This document shows, in pieces, positions 53,992-63,969 of a stretch of 64,000 nt of DNA (positions are counted from its first letter, which is position 1; the number at the start of each line of letters is the position of its first letter). Under the pieces are notes generated by a model, which saw nothing but the letters and a program-made list of their open reading frames with translations, was not told the origin of the DNA and searched no databases. Location of the stretch: NCBI GenBank assembly GCA_016199745.1, contig JACQFZ010000049.1, positions 1 through 64,000 on the forward strand. Direction: 5' to 3'. The DNA is from Gammaproteobacteria bacterium. GTDB taxonomy: Bacteria; Pseudomonadota; Gammaproteobacteria; Acidiferrobacterales; Sulfurifustaceae. The position numbers and the translations under genes are program-made.

Positions 53992-55884
53992 ATGAGCACC
54001 GTCTACGATTCCTCCGCCATTGAAGTCTTGACCGGGCTCGAGCCGGTTCGCCGGCGCCCGGGCATGTACACCCAGACCGAGCGCCCCAACCATCTGGCGC
54101 AAGAAGTCGTCGACAACAGCGTCGACGAAGCGATCGCGGGTTATGCCCAGACGATCGACGTGGTGCTGTACGACGACGGCTCGTTGTCGGTGACCGACGA
54201 CGGCCGTGGCATGCCGGTCGACAAGCACAAGGGTGAAAAAATTTCCGGCGTCGAAGTCATCCTCACGCGGTTGCACGCCGGCGGTAAATTCTCGAACAAG
54301 AACTACACCTACTCGGGCGGTCTGCACGGCGTCGGCGTGTCGGTGGTCAACGCGTTGTCGAAGAAGCTCGAAGTGCTGGTGCGGCGCGACGGCAAGCAAT
54401 ATCGCATGACCTTCGCCGACGGCGCCAAGACTTCCGAGCTGCGTGCTATCGGCACCGTCGGCAAGCGCGAGACCGGTACGACCGTACGCTTCTGGCCGGA
54501 TCCGAAATTTTTCGACACCGTGAAGTTCGGCGTACCGCGCTTGAAGCACTTGCTACGGGCGAAGGCGGTGCTGTGTCCCGGCTTGCACGTCACCTTCAAG
54601 AACGAATCCGAGCCGAAAGACGACGAAGAGTGGAAGTACGAAGACGGGCTCAAGGATTATCTGTTGAGCGAGCTCGGCGACATCGAGATGATTCCGGCAG
54701 AGCCGTTCTGCGGTCACTTCAAGGGCGCGAACGAAGAAGCCGATTGGGCGATCGTCTGGGCGGCGGAGCTTGCCGAGCCGGTGATGGAGAGCTACGTCAA
54801 TTTGATTCCGACCGTGCAAGACGGCACGCACGTGAACGGTTTTCGCACCGGCCTGACCGATGCGCTGCGCGAGTTCTGCGAGTTCCGCAATTTGTTGCCG
54901 CGCGGTATTAAGCTCGCGCCGGAAGATGTCTGGGGTAAAACCGCGTACGTGTTGTCGTTCAAGATGCGCGAGCCGCAATTCTCCGGGCAGACGAAGGAAC
55001 GGTTGTCGTCGCGCGAAGCGGCGGCGTTCGCCGCCGGCGTCACCAAGGATGCTTTCAGCATCTGGCTCGGCCAACATGTCGAAGACGCCGAGCGTATCGC
55101 TAGTCTTGCTATTGAATCGGCACAGCTGCGGCTGAAGGCCGAGAAGCGCATCGAGCGCAAGAAGATCGGCGTTGGTCCGGCGTTGCCCGGCAAGCTCGCC
55201 GATTGTTCCGGCACCGATCTCACGCGCACCGAATTATTTCTGGTCGAAGGCGACTCCGCCGGCGGCTCGGCCAAGCAGGCGCGCGATCGCGAGTTTCAGG
55301 CAGTATTGCCGCTGCGCGGAAAAATTTTGAACACCTGGGAAGTCGAGCACGGCGAAGTGCTCGGTTCGCAAGAAGTGCACGATATCGCCGTCGCCCTCGG
55401 TATCGATCCCGGCTCGGCGCAGATGAATGGATTGCGTTACGGCAAGGTTTGCATTCTGGCGGACGCCGATTCCGACGGTGCCCACATCGCGACGCTGTTG
55501 TGCGCGTTGTTCGTAAAGCACTTCCGGCCGTTGGTGGAGGCGGGGCACGTGTACGTAGCAATGCCGCCGCTATTCCGCATCGATGTCGGCAAGGACGTGT
55601 ATTACGCGCTCGATGAAGACGAGAAGAAGGGCGTGCTCGATCGCCTGCAAGCGGAGAAACGCCAGGCGAAGGTAATGATCACGCGCTTCAAAGGTCTCGG
55701 CGAAATGAACCCGATCCAGTTGCGCGAGACGACGATGGCGCCGGACACGCGCCGATTGGTACAACTCGAGCTCGGCGAGCTCAAGACCACGCAAAAGTTG
55801 CTCGACATGTTATTGGCCAAGAAACGTTCGGCCGATCGCAAGGAATGGTTAGAGAAGAAGGGCGATAAAGCCGAAGTGCTCTAA
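53992..55884 (+). CDS. parE: DNA topoisomerase IV subunit B
   Basis: This 630-residue ATPase subunit of topo IV decatenates daughter chromosomes with ParC. GHKL motifs: QEVVDNSVDEAIAGYA, DDGRGMPVDKH and GGLHGVGVSVVNALS. The TOPRIM domain has EGDSAGGSAKQARDREFQAVLPLRGKILN and the DADSDGAHIATLL metal site. The length and the RRRPGMYTQTERPNHLAQE start distinguish ParE from GyrB (~800). It lies 14 bp after the CNP1-like gene. Confidence 0.97.
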   Translation: MSTVYDSSAIEVLTGLEPVRRRPGMYTQTERPNHLAQEVVDNSVDEAIAGYAQTIDVVLYDDGSLSVTDDGRGMPVDKHKGEKISGVEVILTRLHAGGKFSNKNYTYSGGLHGVGVSVVNALSKKLEVLVRRDGKQYRMTFADGAKTSELRAIGTVGKRETGTTVRFWPDPKFFDTVKFGVPRLKHLLRAKAVLCPGLHVTFKNESEPKDDEEWKYEDGLKDYLLSELGDIEMIPAEPFCGHFKGANEEADWAIVWAAELAEPVMESYVNLIPTVQDGTHVNGFRTGLTDALREFCEFRNLLPRGIKLAPEDVWGKTAYVLSFKMREPQFSGQTKERLSSREAAAFAAGVTKDAFSIWLGQHVEDAERIASLAIESAQLRLKAEKRIERKKIGVGPALPGKLADCSGTDLTRTELFLVEGDSAGGSAKQARDREFQAVLPLRGKILNTWEVEHGEVLGSQEVHDIAVALGIDPGSAQMNGLRYGKVCILADADSDGAHIATLLCALFVKHFRPLVEAGHVYVAMPPLFRIDVGKDVYYALDEDEKKGVLDRLQAEKRQAKVMITRFKGLGEMNPIQLRETTMAPDTRRLVQLELGELKTTQKLLDMLLAKKRSADRKEWLEKKGDKAEVL

Positions 55885-55953
55885 CAGCAGCACGCGGACG
55901 AGTCCGCTTACATTTCAGACCCCCACAAGAGGGGAAAACGGGAGGAGTACGCG

Positions 55954-56394
55954 ATGCTAACGCTTAAGACGTTGGTCGAGATCGGTGCATCGGCGGAGCG
56001 GGTGTGGCAGGTGTTGACACATTTTACGGAGTATCCGAAATGGAATCCGTATCTGCGCGGCGTCATCGGCAGCGCTGAAGTCGGCAAACAGATAGTAGTT
56101 CGTCGACGGTTACCGAAACGCCAGGCGCAGGTATATGCGGCGCGCATCGTGAAGGCGATGCCGGCGGTGGAGCTGCGCTGGCGCCGCGACATTTTTATGA
56201 GAGGTTTATTCGATCGGGAACAGACGTTCATTGTGGTGCCGAACGGTGTCCACGGCGTGACGTTCATACAACGCGAAGATTTTTCCGGATTGCTCGCGCC
56301 GTTGATCGTGCCTTTCATTACTAAGCGGACGTTAGCGGGTATCGAGCGCATGAATGTTGCCTTGAAGAAGATCGCGGAATCGAAGAAACACTGA
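55954..56394 (+). CDS. SRPBCC-fold (START/polyketide cyclase-like) protein
   Basis: This 146-residue helix-grip protein starts [44 protein letters not shown], which is typical of the SRPBCC superfamily with a hydrophobic ligand pocket. Its ligand is unknown. It is sandwiched between parE and parC, and its TGA overlaps the parC ATG, so it is translated with parC. SD is GGGAGGAG (55939-55946). Confidence 0.85.
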   Translation: MLTLKTLVEIGASAERVWQVLTHFTEYPKWNPYLRGVIGSAEVGKQIVVRRRLPKRQAQVYAARIVKAMPAVELRWRRDIFMRGLFDREQTFIVVPNGVHGVTFIQREDFSGLLAPLIVPFITKRTLAGIERMNVALKKIAESKKH

Positions 56395-58718
56395 TGGCTA
56401 CGAAAAAAGCGAGCAGTAAAGGTAAGAGCAAAGGCAAAGGTTCGGCGCGCAAAGGCGAAGCCGTAGCACCGCCGCGCAAGAGCTTCGAAGTCGAACGCCT
56501 GTTGTTATCGCAATTTACCGAGAAGGCGTACCTCGATTATTCGATGTACGTCATCCTCGACCGCGCGTTGCCGTTTATTGGTGACGGCCTAAAACCGGTA
56601 CAGCGTCGCATCATCTATGCGATGTCCGAGCTTGGGTTGTCGGCGGTGTCGAAGCATAAGAAATCGGCGCGTACTGTCGGTGACGTGCTCGGTAAGTATC
56701 ACCCGCACGGCGACAGCGCCTGCTATGAAGCGATGGTGTTGATGGCGCAGCCGTTCAGCTATCGCTACCCGCTGATCGACGGCCAAGGCAACTGGGGCTC
56801 GCAAGACGATCCGAAATCGTTCGCCGCCATGCGTTACACCGAGGCGCGGCTGACGCGTTATGCGCAAATCTTGTTGTCCGAGCTCGAGCACGGCACGGTC
56901 GAGTGGTCGCCGAACTTCGACGGTACGCTGCAAGAGCCGCGGACGATGCCGGCGCGCTTGCCAAATGTGCTGCTCAACGGCACCACCGGCATTGCCGTCG
57001 GCATGGCGACCGATATTCCGCCGCATAACGTGCGCGAGATCGCCGGTGCCTGTATCAAGCTGCTGGAAAAGCCGGATGCGACGCTGGGCGAATTGCTGAA
57101 GTTCGTGAAGGGCCCGGACTATCCGACCGAGGCCGAGATCGTCAGTCCGTCGTCGGAATTGAAATCGATTTACCAAACCGGCAACGGCAGTGTCCGTTGC
57201 CGTGCCCGCTGGGAACGCGAAGGCGACGAAATCATCATCACTGCGCTGCCGTACCAGGTGTCGGGCGGCAAGATCATGGAACAGATTGCGCAGCAGATGC
57301 AGCAGAAGAAGCTGCCGATGGTCGAAGACCTGCGTGACGAGTCCGATCACGAGAACCCGACGCGCCTGGTCATCGTGCCGCGTTCGAATCGAGTCGATGC
57401 GGTCGAGCTAATGGACCATTTGTTCGCCACCACCGATCTCGAGCGTAGCTACCGCGTCAACATGAATATGATCGGTCTCGACGGCCGGCCGCGCGTGTAC
57501 AACCTGCGCGATCTGTTGGCCGAGTGGCTCGAGTTCCGCACCGAGACCGTGCGCCGGCGCTTGCAGTTCCGGCTCGATAAGGTCGAGAGCCGGCTGCACA
57601 TCCTTGCCGGTTTGTTGATCGCTTATCTCAATCTCGATGAGGTGATCCGCATCATCCGCCGCGAGGACGAGCCGAAGCCGGTGTTGATGAAGCGCTTCAA
57701 GCTCAGCGAGATCCAGACGGAAGCGATCCTCGAAACCAAGTTGCGGCACTTGGCCAAGCTCGAGGAGATGAAGATCAAGGGCGAGCAGGACGAGCTCAAC
57801 CGCGAGCGCAAAGAGCTGGAAAAAATTCTCGGTTCGAAAGCGTTGCTCAAGCAGCGCGTGCGCGATGAGATCAAAGCAGACGCCGAAACCTTCGGTGATC
57901 CGCGGCGCTCGCCGCTGGTCGAGCGTGACGCGGCCAAGGCGATCGATGTTACGCAGCTGTTGCCGTCCGAGCCGGTGACTGTCGTGTTGTCGGAAAAGGG
58001 CTGGGTACGCGCGGCCAAAGGGCACGAGGTCGATCCACGCGCGCTCGAATATAAGACCGGCGACGGCTACATCCAAGCGGCGCGCGGCAAGAGCAATCAG
58101 CTTGCCATCTTTATCGACTCCACCGGTCGAACGTACACCGTGCCGGCACACAAGCTGCCGTCGGCGCGTGGCCACGGTGAGCCGTTGTCGTCGAGCTTGA
58201 ATCCGCCGCCGGGGGCTTCTTGGTCCGGCGTGATTATGGGCGAGCCGGACGATCTTTATCTGCTGGCATCCGATGCCGGTTACGGTCTCATCACTACGCT
58301 CGGCGAGCTCGTCACCGATCGCAAGGCCGGCAAATCCGTGCTCAACGTGCCGAAGGGTGCGAAGGCGTTGCCGCCGCAGCGCGTCGACAAACCGGAGGAA
58401 GATTGGCTCGCTGCCGTTACCAACACTGGGCAGATGCTGGTGTTCCTCGTCGGCGAATTGCCGCAGATGCCGAAGGGCAAGGGCGACAAAATCCTTAATG
58501 TGCCCGGCAAGAAAGTTGTCGCGCGCGAGGAATATGTCGCCAGTGTTGCCGTCTTCCGCGAGGGCGACTCATTGTTACTGCGCAGCGCTAAGGGCGAACT
58601 GACGTTGAAGGCCGGCAGTCCGATCGATCGCTATGTTAGCGAGCGTGGGCTGCGGGGTGCCAAGTTGCCGCGCGATCATCAGGAAGCGCGTACGCTCGAA
58701 CGCGTACCGAAGGCCTGA
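56394..58718 (+). CDS. parC: DNA topoisomerase IV subunit A
   Basis: This 774-residue subunit breaks and rejoins DNA. The catalytic Tyr is in [15 protein letters not shown] (near residue 148), with the [15 protein letters not shown] and [15 protein letters not shown] segments of the quinolone-resistance region. The latter has Ser at the drug-contact position (GDSA), the wild-type form. N-terminus carries a Lys/Ser-rich extension (~35 residues, [18 protein letters not shown]). The C-terminal beta-pinwheel is degenerate as in ParC. It overlaps the SRPBCC gene by 1 bp. Confidence 0.97.
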   Translation: MATKKASSKGKSKGKGSARKGEAVAPPRKSFEVERLLLSQFTEKAYLDYSMYVILDRALPFIGDGLKPVQRRIIYAMSELGLSAVSKHKKSARTVGDVLGKYHPHGDSACYEAMVLMAQPFSYRYPLIDGQGNWGSQDDPKSFAAMRYTEARLTRYAQILLSELEHGTVEWSPNFDGTLQEPRTMPARLPNVLLNGTTGIAVGMATDIPPHNVREIAGACIKLLEKPDATLGELLKFVKGPDYPTEAEIVSPSSELKSIYQTGNGSVRCRARWEREGDEIIITALPYQVSGGKIMEQIAQQMQQKKLPMVEDLRDESDHENPTRLVIVPRSNRVDAVELMDHLFATTDLERSYRVNMNMIGLDGRPRVYNLRDLLAEWLEFRTETVRRRLQFRLDKVESRLHILAGLLIAYLNLDEVIRIIRREDEPKPVLMKRFKLSEIQTEAILETKLRHLAKLEEMKIKGEQDELNRERKELEKILGSKALLKQRVRDEIKADAETFGDPRRSPLVERDAAKAIDVTQLLPSEPVTVVLSEKGWVRAAKGHEVDPRALEYKTGDGYIQAARGKSNQLAIFIDSTGRTYTVPAHKLPSARGHGEPLSSSLNPPPGASWSGVIMGEPDDLYLLASDAGYGLITTLGELVTDRKAGKSVLNVPKGAKALPPQRVDKPEEDWLAAVTNTGQMLVFLVGELPQMPKGKGDKILNVPGKKVVAREEYVASVAVFREGDSLLLRSAKGELTLKAGSPIDRYVSERGLRGAKLPRDHQEARTLERVPKA

Positions 58719-58787
58719 TTCCAGTAGGCCGCCGTCGGCGCGACGTCGACGGCGGCCGGATAGTGCCGGAATCGAGGGGCTTACAAG

Positions 58788-59477
58788 ATGCAAAACCTAT
58801 CGGTTGTCGACCTCGCCAGTTTGTCTTGGTTTATCGCGCTGTGGGTCGGTTACACCTGGTATACCGATCGCGGTCTACCGCGCGAGCGTTCGCTGCGCGG
58901 CGTCATGCATCGAAATCGTTATCGCTGGATGCGTCAGGTGCTGACGCGCGATAACCGAATGGTCGATGCGCACATCCTCGGTCAGCTCAGTCAGGGCACG
59001 TCGTTTTTTGCGTCGACCACGTTGTTGATACTGGTAGGTCTATTCACGGTGTTGGGCGCAACTGATACAGCGACCGTGGCACTGCGGCAGATCCCGTTTG
59101 CCGACACGCTCAGCGTTGCCCAGTGGGAATTGCGCCTGCTCGTGTTGATCGTCATCTTCGTGCATGCGTTCTTCAAGTTCACCTGGGGTTTACGTCAATT
59201 CAACTATTGCGCGGTATTAGTCGGTGCCGCGCCGGCGATGCCGAGCGCTGGCGACGATGAATGGGTGCAACGGGCGGCTTGGGTTAGCACGTTAGCGTCG
59301 AAAGATTTCAATCAGGGTCTGCGCGCTTATTACTTTGGGCTCGCGGTGATCGCGTGGTTCGTCAGCAGCTGGGCATTCGTTGTCAGCACCGCCATCGTTG
59401 TCGGTGTCATTTATTGGCGCGAGCATCACTCGGAAGCATTGCGCACGTTGGCGCCGCCGTCGGAGCGGCAAGTGTAG
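58788..59477 (+). CDS. DUF599 family membrane protein
   Basis: This 229-residue inner-membrane protein has four hydrophobic helices (LASLSWFIALWVGYTWY; TTLLILVGLFTVLGA; LLVLIVIFVHAFFKFTWGLRQFNYCAVLVGA; YYFGLAVIAWFVSSWAFVVSTAIVVGVIYW). The sequence FFKFTWGLRQFNYC and the late WLRREF-type WREH region are those of DUF599. No function is known. Its stop codon lies in a hairpin leading to truA. Confidence 0.82.
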   Translation: MQNLSVVDLASLSWFIALWVGYTWYTDRGLPRERSLRGVMHRNRYRWMRQVLTRDNRMVDAHILGQLSQGTSFFASTTLLILVGLFTVLGATDTATVALRQIPFADTLSVAQWELRLLVLIVIFVHAFFKFTWGLRQFNYCAVLVGAAPAMPSAGDDEWVQRAAWVSTLASKDFNQGLRAYYFGLAVIAWFVSSWAFVVSTAIVVGVIYWREHHSEALRTLAPPSERQV

Positions 59478-59498
59478 GGCGGACCGGTCTGCCCTACA
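59473..59498 (+). repeat. Hairpin over the DUF599 stop and truA leader
   Basis: TGTAGGGC (59473-59480) and GCCCTACA (59491-59498) are perfect inverted repeats, with GACCGGTC in between also self-complementary. The TAG stop of the DUF599 gene is in the left arm and the truA ATG is 3 bp after the right arm. It could uncouple or modulate truA translation; no T-run. Confidence 0.55.
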
Positions 59499-59501
59499 TT
59501 T

Positions 59502-60299
59502 ATGAGTACAATGGCGCGTATGCGCATCGCAGCGATCATCGAATACGACGGTTCGAATTTTTCCGGCTGGCAACGGCAGGATCAGGTGCGTTCGTTGCAA
59601 CAGTGCGTCGAGCAGGCGTTGTCGAAGGTGGCGAACGAGCCGATCGGTGTGATCGTTGCCGGCCGTACCGACGCCGGCGTGCACGCATTGGCGCAGGTCA
59701 TTCACTTCGAAACCCATGCACTACGGACGCCGTATGCTTGGATCCGCGGTGCTAACAGCAATTTGCCGCCGGAGTTGGCGCTATTGTGGGCGGCTGAGGT
59801 CGATCCGAAGTTTCATGCACGCTTTAGCGCCAGCGGCCGACATTATCACTACGTCGTGCTCAATCGCGCCGTGCGACCGACCTATCTGGCGCAGCGGGTA
59901 ACGCACGAGTATCGATCGATCGATGTCGAACGTATGCGCACGGCCGCAAGTTATTTGGTCGGTACTCACGACTTCACCTCGTTTCGCGCCGTCGAGTGCC
60001 AGGCCAAGTCGCCGGTGCGCGAGCTACGTGCGTTAACGGTCGAGCGCGATGGCGACTTGATCCACATTCGCGCCTATGCCAACGCCTTCTTACATCACAT
60101 GGTGCGTAACCTTGCCGGCATATTGCTGGCGATCGGCGCCGGCGAGCGCGAGCCGCTATGGGCGCGCGAAGTGCTGGAGGCGCGCGACCGGCGCAAAGGC
60201 GGGGTAACGGCGCCGCCGCACGGGCTATATCTTTCGGCCGTGGAATACCCGGCGGTATGTGGAATCCCTAAGCTTTCGGACCAACCGGCCCTCTGGTAA
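59502..60299 (+). CDS. truA: tRNA pseudouridine(38-40) synthase TruA
   Basis: This 265-residue enzyme modifies uridines in the tRNA anticodon arm. The catalytic Asp is in AGRTDAGVHALAQVIHF (near residue 58). Also IEYDGSNFSGWQRQ, HARFSASGRHYHYVV and HHMVRNLAGILLAIG. Three in-frame starts are close (59502, 59511, 59520, MRIAAIIEYDG); the last matches most homologues. truA before trpF is a common gamma/betaproteobacterial order. Confidence 0.96.
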   Translation: MSTMARMRIAAIIEYDGSNFSGWQRQDQVRSLQQCVEQALSKVANEPIGVIVAGRTDAGVHALAQVIHFETHALRTPYAWIRGANSNLPPELALLWAAEVDPKFHARFSASGRHYHYVVLNRAVRPTYLAQRVTHEYRSIDVERMRTAASYLVGTHDFTSFRAVECQAKSPVRELRALTVERDGDLIHIRAYANAFLHHMVRNLAGILLAIGAGEREPLWAREVLEARDRRKGGVTAPPHGLYLSAVEYPAVCGIPKLSDQPALW

Positions 60300-60316
60300 G
60301 CTCGTTAGCTTCCCGT

Positions 60317-60937
60317 ATGCGTACCCGTGTCAAAATCTGCGGTCTGACCCGTATCGACGACGTTCGCACCGTGGTCGCTGCCGGTGCGGATGCGATCGGT
60401 CTCAATTTCGATCCGGCCAGCCCGCGCGCCGTGACCGCCGAGCAAGCGCGGTCGTTAGCGGCGGTAGTACCGCCTTTTATCACCGTTGTCGGCTTGTTCG
60501 TTAATGCCGATACCGATGCCATTCGGGAAGTGTTGAATCGAGTACCGTTGTCCCTGATACAATTCCACGGCTCCGAAACTCCCGAACAATGCCGGCAGTT
60601 TGCCCGGCCTTATATAAAAGCCATACCCATGCGCGACCTCGTGGACTTGCCCGCGGCAGCCAAGCGTTATGACGATGCTGTCGGTTTGTTGCTCGATACA
60701 TTCGCCGCCGACAAGGCCGGTGGTACTGGGCGCACGTTTGACTGGGCACGCATTCCGACCGGGCTTGCCAAGCCCATCATTCTTGCCGGTGGCCTGACGC
60801 CGGAAAATGTCGCCGATGCCATTGCCCGCGTACATCCGGCCGCTGTCGATGTCAGCAGCGGCGTCGAGTCAGCGAAGGGCATCAAAGACGCCAACAAGAT
60901 TGCCGCGTTCATACAAGCGGTGCGAGAGACGACATGA
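60317..60937 (+). CDS. trpF: Phosphoribosylanthranilate isomerase
   Basis: This 206-residue (beta/alpha)8 enzyme carries out the Amadori rearrangement in tryptophan synthesis. The catalytic Cys is in [13 protein letters not shown] (Cys8) and Asp in [20 protein letters not shown] (Asp near 130). [13 protein letters not shown] and [16 protein letters not shown] bind phosphate. It stands alone, not fused to TrpC as in enterics. It overlaps trpB by 4 bp. Confidence 0.97.
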   Translation: MRTRVKICGLTRIDDVRTVVAAGADAIGLNFDPASPRAVTAEQARSLAAVVPPFITVVGLFVNADTDAIREVLNRVPLSLIQFHGSETPEQCRQFARPYIKAIPMRDLVDLPAAAKRYDDAVGLLLDTFAADKAGGTGRTFDWARIPTGLAKPIILAGGLTPENVADAIARVHPAAVDVSSGVESAKGIKDANKIAAFIQAVRETT

Positions 60938-62133
60938 GCGCTTACGCATTACCCGATGCCCGCGGGCACTTCGGTCCTTACGGTGGCGTGTTCGCCTCCG
61001 AAACGTTGATGCAGCCGCTGACCGAGCTGTGCGAAGCGTATGAGCGCCTGCGTAACGATCCGAAATTCCAGGAAGAATTCACCGACGATCTACGGTTGTA
61101 CGTCGGCCGGCCGTCGCCGTTGTATCCGGCGAAGCGACTGACCGAGAATTGGGGCGGCGCGCGCGTTTATTTGAAGCGCGAAGATTTGAACCACACCGGT
61201 GCGCACAAGATTAACAACACTATCGGCCAAGGCTTGCTCGCGCGTTACATGGGCAAGAAGCGCATTATCGCCGAGACCGGTGCCGGCCAGCATGGCGTCG
61301 CCTCGGCGACGGTAGCGGCGCGCTTCGGCATGAAGTGTGTGGTGTACATGGGTTCCGAGGACATGAAGCGGCAGGCGATCAATGTCTACCGCATGAAGTT
61401 GCTTGGCGCTGAAGTTGTCCCGGTCGAGTCTGGTTCGAAGACGTTGAAGGATGCGCTCAATGAAGCGATCCGTGATTGGGTCACCCACGTCGAGAATACT
61501 TTTTATATCATCGGCACTGTCGCCGGCATGCATCCGTATCCGATGATGGTGCGCGACTTTCAATCGGTCATCGGCCGCGAAGTGCGTTGCCAGATCATGG
61601 AGTTCGAAGGTCGGCTGCCGGATGCGTTGGTCGCTTGCGTCGGTGGTGGTTCGAACGCGATGGGGTTGTTCTATCCGTTCATCGACGACGCTGAAGTCGC
61701 CATGATCGGTGTCGAAGCCGCCGGCGATGGCATCGAGACCGGGCGGCATGCGGCGACGCTTTGCGCCGGTCGCCCGGGTGTGTTGCACGGCAATCGGACT
61801 TATTTATTGCAAAGCGACGACGGCCAGATCATCGAGACCCATTCGATCTCGGCCGGTCTCGATTATCCCGGTGTAGGTCCGGAACATTCTTGGCTGAAAG
61901 ATTCGGGCCGCGCCCGTTATGCGGCAGTGACCGATCAAGAAGCGCTGGCCGCGTTCCATGAGCTGACGCTCACCGAAGGCATCATTCCGGCGCTCGAATC
62001 GAGCCATGCGATTGCGCATGCCAAGAAGTTGGCGCGCGAACTCGGCAAAGACAAAGCGATTGTCGTCTGCTTGTCAGGTCGCGGTGATAAGGACATCCAC
62101 ACCGTTGCCAACCTCGAAGGGATAAAATTCTAA
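60934..62133 (+). CDS. trpB: Tryptophan synthase beta chain
   Basis: This 399-residue PLP enzyme joins indole and serine. The PLP lysine is in [16 protein letters not shown] (near Lys 87), with the phosphate-binding VGGGSNAMG loop and the [13 protein letters not shown] segment. N-terminus [16 protein letters not shown] is classical. The stop overlaps the trpA start by 1 bp (TAATG), and the two proteins form the alpha2-beta2 channel complex. Confidence 0.98.
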   Translation: MSAYALPDARGHFGPYGGVFASETLMQPLTELCEAYERLRNDPKFQEEFTDDLRLYVGRPSPLYPAKRLTENWGGARVYLKREDLNHTGAHKINNTIGQGLLARYMGKKRIIAETGAGQHGVASATVAARFGMKCVVYMGSEDMKRQAINVYRMKLLGAEVVPVESGSKTLKDALNEAIRDWVTHVENTFYIIGTVAGMHPYPMMVRDFQSVIGREVRCQIMEFEGRLPDALVACVGGGSNAMGLFYPFIDDAEVAMIGVEAAGDGIETGRHAATLCAGRPGVLHGNRTYLLQSDDGQIIETHSISAGLDYPGVGPEHSWLKDSGRARYAAVTDQEALAAFHELTLTEGIIPALESSHAIAHAKKLARELGKDKAIVVCLSGRGDKDIHTVANLEGIKF

Positions 62134-63005
62134 TGCCACGCCTGTCACGTCTCGCGCAACAGTTCGCGTCGTTGAAGAAGCAGCGCCGCGCCGCACTGAT
62201 TCCATATGTCATGGCCGGCGATCCGGCGGCGTGGGCGACGGTGCCGCTCATGCACGCGCTCGTGCGCGCCGGTGCCAGCGTCATTGAATTGGGCGTGCCG
62301 TTTTCAGATCCGATGGCCGATGGCCCGGTGATCCAACGTGCCGGCGAACGCGCGCTCAAGAACGGCATTAGCTTGCGTCATGTGCTCGACATGGTGCGTG
62401 AGTTCCGCACGAAGGACACGATCACCCCGGTGGTGTTGATGGGGTATTTAAACCCTATTGAATGTATGGGATATGAAGCTTTTGCAACCGAAGCGGCGGA
62501 TGCTGGGGTAGATGCCGCCATTACCGTTGACCTGCCGCCGGAAGAGGCGGAGGGTATGCTCGCGGCGCTGCGGCGTCGGCAACTCGACGCCATTTTTCTA
62601 TTAGCGCCGACCAGCGGGCCGGAGCGCATTGCCGCCGTGGCGCGTGCCGCCGGCGGATTCATCTATTATGTATCTTTACGGGGCGTTACCGGCGCCAGCC
62701 ACCTGAATGTCGAGGAAGTGAAGGACAAACTCCATAGCATCCGCCGGCATACCGATCTACCGGTCGGTGTCGGTTTTGGTATTAGTGATCCCGAAACGGC
62801 GGCGCGCGTTGCCGCCTTTGCCGATGCCGTTGTCGTCGGCAGTGCCGTTGTCAGTCGTATGGAGCAGGATGCGGGCGATCCGGAACGGATGCTCGTGGAA
62901 GTGCCGGCGTTCGTCGCGCGTTTGCGCGCAGCAATGGACGCCAGCCAACATGAATCGCGGCAGCGAACCGACTCCCCCTCTCCCGCCGGGAGAGGGATGG
63001 GGTGA
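62133..63005 (+). CDS. trpA: Tryptophan synthase alpha chain
   Basis: This 290-residue TIM-barrel enzyme cleaves indole-3-glycerol phosphate. Catalytic Glu is in VIELGVPFSDPMADGPVIQRA (near residue 50) and Asp in AITVDLPPEEAEGM region near 125-135 (the family has D in G-V-D-A, here ADAGVDAAI). Phosphate site: FGISDPETAARVA and VVGSAVV. The last ~18 residues (HESRQRTDSPSPAGRGMG) are outside the fold and come from a palindromic CCCTCTCCC/GGGAGAGGG repeat. Confidence 0.97.
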   Translation: MPRLSRLAQQFASLKKQRRAALIPYVMAGDPAAWATVPLMHALVRAGASVIELGVPFSDPMADGPVIQRAGERALKNGISLRHVLDMVREFRTKDTITPVVLMGYLNPIECMGYEAFATEAADAGVDAAITVDLPPEEAEGMLAALRRRQLDAIFLLAPTSGPERIAAVARAAGGFIYYVSLRGVTGASHLNVEEVKDKLHSIRRHTDLPVGVGFGISDPETAARVAAFADAVVVGSAVVSRMEQDAGDPERMLVEVPAFVARLRAAMDASQHESRQRTDSPSPAGRGMG

Positions 63006-63006
63006 G
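62974..63006. repeat. GC-rich palindrome at the trpA 3' end
   Basis: CCCTCTCCC (62976-62984) pairs with GGGAGAGGG (62988-62996) around GCC, followed by ATGGGGTGAGGG. The TGA stop of trpA is formed by the GGGTGAGGG of the repeat. Same family as the elements in murB and the hisE-tatA spacer. It separates trpA from accD. Confidence 0.75.
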
Positions 63007-63078
63007 GGATGCAGCGGGTCGACGGTTTTAATCAATGGTACGAACAGCACCTCAATTATCTAACGTGAGCACAGCCTG

Positions 63079-63969
63079 ATGAGCTGGTTCGACAAACTCC
63101 TACCGCCGAAGATCAAGAGCCAGAGCGGCGCCAAGAAGGGCGCGGTTCCGGAAGGCGTGTGGAAAAAATGCCCGGCCTGCGGCGCCGTGCTTTATTCCGC
63201 CGAGATCGAGAGCAATCATCACGTTTGTACGAAGTGCGACCACCACATGCGTATCGGTGCGCGCAAACGGCTCGATATGGTCCTCGATCCGGACGGTCGC
63301 GAAGAGATCGCCGGCAATCTGGCGCCGGTCGATATTCTGAAGTTCAAAGATTTGAAACGTTACAAAGATCGCCTGGTCGACGCGCAACGCGAGACCGGCG
63401 AGCGCGATGCCTTGGTCGCCATGCTCGGTACGTTGAAGGGCGTGCCGCTCGTGAGCTGCGCTTTCGAGTTCGCGTTCATGGGCGGTTCGATGGGCTCGGT
63501 CGTCGGCGAGCGATTTGTGCGCAGTGTCAACGTCTGTATCGAACGGCATATTCCACTCGTGTGCTTCAGTGCCAGCGGCGGCGCGCGTATGCAGGAAGGT
63601 TTGTACTCGCTGATGCAGATGTCGAAGACCAGCGCCGCGCTGGCGCGTCTCGGCGAGCACGGCATCCCTTATATCTCGGTGTTAACCGATCCGACCATGG
63701 GCGGTGTCTCGGCCAGTTTGGCAATGTTGGCCGACGTCATCGTCGCTGAGCCGAAGGCGTTGATCGGTTTCGCCGGCCCGCGTGTGATCGAGCAGACCGT
63801 GCGCGAGAAGTTGCCCGAAGGGTTTCAACGTTCCGAATTTCTGCTGCAACACGGTGCCGTCGACATGATCGTTCAGCGGCGCGATATGCGCGATCGTCTC
63901 GCCTCGCTATTGGCGATGCTGACGCGCCAAGCAGCGCCAGCTCGCCAGCCCGCTGTGGAACACGCCTAA
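63079..63969 (+). CDS. accD: Acetyl-CoA carboxylase carboxyltransferase subunit beta
   Basis: This 296-residue subunit with AccA transfers CO2 from biotin to acetyl-CoA for fatty-acid synthesis. An N-terminal C4 zinc ribbon ([13 protein letters not shown] and [11 protein letters not shown], near 30-58) is followed by the crotonase-type domain with [19 protein letters not shown] and [26 protein letters not shown] beta after trpA, usually ahead of folC, is a conserved order. A TGAGCACAG precedes the ATG; no strong SD. Confidence 0.97.
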   Translation: MSWFDKLLPPKIKSQSGAKKGAVPEGVWKKCPACGAVLYSAEIESNHHVCTKCDHHMRIGARKRLDMVLDPDGREEIAGNLAPVDILKFKDLKRYKDRLVDAQRETGERDALVAMLGTLKGVPLVSCAFEFAFMGGSMGSVVGERFVRSVNVCIERHIPLVCFSASGGARMQEGLYSLMQMSKTSAALARLGEHGIPYISVLTDPTMGGVSASLAMLADVIVAEPKALIGFAGPRVIEQTVREKLPEGFQRSEFLLQHGAVDMIVQRRDMRDRLASLLAMLTRQAAPARQPAVEHA

